Positions 61,914 through 64,000 of a stretch of DNA of 64,000 nt are shown here, piece by piece; within the stretch, counting starts at the first letter, position 1; each line of letters starts with the position of its first letter. Source of the DNA: DASZBX01 sp035943635 (GTDB taxonomy: Bacteria > Actinomycetota > Actinomycetes > Streptomycetales > Catenulisporaceae); the NCBI GenBank assembly GCA_035943635.1, contig DASZBX010000135.1:9777-73776 (forward strand), written 5' to 3'. The notes under the pieces are model-generated. The model was given only the letters and a program-made list of their open reading frames with translations, made no database searches and was not told the origin of the DNA. Made by a program: the position numbers and the translations under genes.

Positions 61914-62471
61914 ATGTCATGTCACCGGCACACGTCACCCGCCCGCCTAGGCCGCTTTGCGGCTTGGCTCGGCGCGCTCGCCGTACTCACGTCCTGCTCC
62001 GGCCACGGAGCGTCGCCCAGCGCCACGACGCTGCCGTCCAGCGGAACCTCAGCCGCTGCGACCGTTGCCGCCCCGAGTCTTTCTTCGCCGTCGGCGACAC
62101 CGCCTACGCAGACGACGACTTGCGCCGACACGGTCGCCGCACCGACGAGTACGACCTCGCATACGGTCGACGTCACGGTGACCCTGTGCTCGGCAATCCC
62201 GGCCGGCGCCCATCTGTGGATCGTCTCCGTGGCCGGCGGCAAGTACTACGCCAAGATCGAGATCACGGCCCCGGGCACCTACCCTGTCGCCCTGGGCGGC
62301 GATACGAAGGTGGGCGGCAGCCGGACGTTCGAACTCGTCGAAGCCACCAGCGCGGCCGACGAGACCTGGTTGGTCAGCGACCACGACAACGACGGGAACC
62401 AGAACTTCGCCCGGACCACTTTGCACGGCACCGTCGTCTCCAATGCCGCGCCCAATACATTCTCGGGCTGA
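61914..62471 (+). CDS. Putative lipoprotein
   Basis: A 185-residue protein with a lipoprotein signal: Arg-containing n-region, hydrophobic core FAAWLGALAVL and lipobox LTSC (Cys at about residue 28). A Ser/Thr/Pro-rich linker follows, then a domain of about 100 residues related to that of the upstream gene (CxxxPAGxHxW, then KYY). Probably anchored to the outer face of the membrane. Function unknown; it may interact with the 61011-61895 product or bind the same ligand. Confidence 0.78.
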   Translation: MSCHRHTSPARLGRFAAWLGALAVLTSCSGHGASPSATTLPSSGTSAAATVAAPSLSSPSATPPTQTTTCADTVAAPTSTTSHTVDVTVTLCSAIPAGAHLWIVSVAGGKYYAKIEITAPGTYPVALGGDTKVGGSRTFELVEATSAADETWLVSDHDNDGNQNFARTTLHGTVVSNAAPNTFSG

Positions 62472-62585
62472 CCACCCATCCCACCCACAAGATCAACACC
62501 GCTGAAACCCTCAGTAGGGTTCACATCCCTGAACAAAGTTCTGAAACAGGGAAGTGTTTCATCACCCAACGACAACGGTTGGCTT

Positions 62586-62597
62586 TGGTCTGGACCA
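62586..62597. promoter_or_regulatory. DasR-like operator upstream of the chitinase
   Basis: TGGTCTGGACCA differs from the DasR consensus TGGTCTAGACCA at one central base; with flanks the palindrome is TTGGTC-TG-GACCAA (62585-62598). It lies about 150 bases upstream of a GH18 chitinase gene, as in Streptomyces, where DasR represses chitinases until N-acetylglucosamine-derived signals appear. TTGACT at 62614-62619 could be a -35 box just downstream. The rest of 62472-62749 holds nothing else I can support. Confidence 0.65.
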
Positions 62598-62749
62598 ATT
62601 CTCGTAAAGGGCGTTGACTGCCTCGTCCGGCGCTGCTGCAATCTGCACCACGGTCGTTTCTGAGGTGATTCACGAACGCCGACGAGTGCTTCCCGTCCGG
62701 CGGGCGCCCGTCCCGCCGGAACGCCGCGCCGAAGGGAAAGTTTCAGCCC

Positions 62750-64000
62750 ATGGATATACTAGCTCATAAGACCTCTGCCAGGGCCTGGCCCGCGGTCCTG
62801 GCCACGCTGTCCGCCGCCGCGCTGGCCGCGGGCGGCATCGCTCTGGTCGGGGCCGGATCCGCGTCCGCGGCCAGTTCGTTCCCGGCCCACTACGCCGCGC
62901 CCTACCTCCAGCTCGACGGCTCGGACTCCGGCGACATGGCCGCCGACCTCAGCGCCACCGGGGACAAGTACTTCACCCTCGCCTTCCTCACCCCGCAGTC
63001 CGGCTGCACCGCGCAGTGGGAGGGCGGCGGCGAGGCCATGAACGCCTTCACCTCCCAGGTCACCACGATCAAGAACGACGGCGGCAACATCATCATCTCC
63101 TTCGGCGGCGAGCCGGACGGCAACACCCCGAACGAGATCGCGCAGACCTTCACGAGCGTCAGCTCCCTGACAGCGGCGTACCAGAACGTGGTCACCACCT
63201 ACGGCGTGACCCGCCTGGACTTCGACATCGAAGGCAGCGTGCTGGCCGACACCGCGGCCACCAGCCGCCGCGACCAGGCCCTGGCCGCGCTGCAGAAGGC
63301 CGACCCGGCGGTGCAGATCGACTTCACCCTCGCGGTCGACCCCGGCGGCCTGCCCACCGGCACCGGTTCCGAGTACGCCCTGCTCCAGGACGCGAAGAAC
63401 GCCGGCGTGAACGTCAACCTGGTCAACATCATGACGATGGACTACTACGACGGCCAGCCGGTCCTCGGCGACGCCGAGTCCTCCGCCAAGGCCACCGCGA
63501 GCCAGCTGGCCGGGCTCTACGGCATCTCCACCTCGGCCGCCTACGCGAAGATGGGCCTGACCCCGATCGCCGGCACCAACGACGACGGCGCGTCCTTCTC
63601 CCAGTCCAACGCCGGCAGCCTCGAATCCTTCGCGGCGTCCAACGGCGTGCAGGAACTGTCCTTCTGGGAGCTCGACGGCTACGACAAGGGCACCGGCTAC
63701 GCCTACTCGCGGATCTTCAACCAGATCACGAGCAGCACCGGCGGCGGTGGCACCACCCCTCCGCCCAGCGGCGCGGTGACCATCACCAACACCAACGCGG
63801 GCCAGTGCATCAGCGTCACCGGCGCCTCCACGACTGCGGGTTCGACCGCTGAGATCTACACCTGCAACAGCAGCGTGAACGAGTACTGGAAGGTCAACTC
63901 CAACGGCACGATCACGAACAACAACTCAGGCCTCTGCCTGAGCGTGACCGGCAACTCGACCGCGCTGAAGACCACCGCCGACATCAACTCCTGCGACGGC
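62750..64000 (+). CDS. Secreted GH18 chitinase with ricin-type lectin domain (partial, runs off the window)
   Basis: At least 417 residues, open at the window end. A Sec signal peptide (positive HKTSARAW, hydrophobic core, AGSASA cleavage region) is followed by a GH18 barrel: SFGGEPDG (about residue 120), catalytic LDFDIEGS (DxxDxDxE-type; Asp/Glu near 155) and IMTMDYYDGQ (about 227). After a Gly/Thr/Pro linker (about 328-340) starts a ricin-B/CBM13-like domain with repeated GQCISV and GLCLSV units. The enzyme would cleave chitin outside the cell. The ATG at 62750 follows GAAGGGAAAG. The DasR-like box upstream fits GlcNAc control. Confidence 0.92.
   Translation, partial: MDILAHKTSARAWPAVLATLSAAALAAGGIALVGAGSASAASSFPAHYAAPYLQLDGSDSGDMAADLSATGDKYFTLAFLTPQSGCTAQWEGGGEAMNAFTSQVTTIKNDGGNIIISFGGEPDGNTPNEIAQTFTSVSSLTAAYQNVVTTYGVTRLDFDIEGSVLADTAATSRRDQALAALQKADPAVQIDFTLAVDPGGLPTGTGSEYALLQDAKNAGVNVNLVNIMTMDYYDGQPVLGDAESSAKATASQLAGLYGISTSAAYAKMGLTPIAGTNDDGASFSQSNAGSLESFAASNGVQELSFWELDGYDKGTGYAYSRIFNQITSSTGGGGTTPPPSGAVTITNTNAGQCISVTGASTTAGSTAEIYTCNSSVNEYWKVNSNGTITNNNSGLCLSVTGNSTALKTTADINSCDG

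Noticed and set aside
1..64000. tRNA, rRNA, CRISPR arrays and insertion sequences
   Set aside because: No cloverleaf-like gene with a TTCGA-type arm, no rRNA-like sequence, no spaced repeats and no transposase motifs were seen by eye; a covariance-model search would be decisive.

Overview
The window is very GC-rich DNA with strongly GC-biased third codon positions, many GTG starts and frequent start codons 6-8 bases behind a TANNNT box. With a SARP/AfsR-type regulator, an MbtH protein, NRPS genes, DrrAB-type transporters, a WXG100 protein, a GH18 chitinase and a DasR-like operator, this points to a filamentous antibiotic-producing actinomycete (Streptomyces/Catenulispora-like). The species cannot be named from the sequence.

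Layout. 1-5971: an SDR, an 86-bp perfect palindrome, an amino-acid permease divergent from an Lrp/AsnC regulator, hypothetical genes, and a glycosyltransferase overlapping an alpha/beta hydrolase. 6178-7410: a truncated ECF sigma gene fused to the tail of a GH99-like gene, then two long hairpins and a DasR-like box. 7411-16506: MHYT membrane protein, XRE regulator, hydrolase, SDR, a TetR/FAD-monooxygenase divergent pair sharing a 43-bp operator, nitroreductase and a DrrAB-type exporter. 16536-20912: a large SARP regulator divergent from an SDR. 21131-24933: an overlapping operon encoding a WXG100 protein, a WXG-like/calpain-like cysteine protease, a small partner protein and a lipoprotein, plus an acidic protein. 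25151-35191: DHA2 efflux pump, YbdK-type ligase, a double ABC exporter operon, M48 peptidase, GPP34-like protein, a class II glutamine amidotransferase and a hypothetical gene. 35304-37792: a DHA2 pump with a MarR regulator.

38487-59043 is a hybrid NRPS/PKS cluster. On the minus strand it runs MFS exporter, NRPS A-T-C-T, free-standing luciferase-like monooxygenase, NRPS C-A-T-E, NRPS C-A-T-TE, NRPS C-A-T and KS-ACP; MbtH lies convergently at the end. The terminal TE sits upstream of two more assembly-line genes, the KS has no AT, and one carrier domain has no A domain, so the line is not collinear and needs functions in trans. Both edges carry gene remnants that keep a start and an end but have lost the middle: an XRE regulator and an aldo/keto-reductase-like tail on the left, an MDR reductase on the right. 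This suggests the cluster was inserted or exchanged here.

59709-64000: nucleoside hydrolase with a low-complexity insertion, two secreted or membrane-anchored proteins with related outer domains, and the first part of a secreted GH18 chitinase with a ricin-type lectin domain behind a DasR-like operator.
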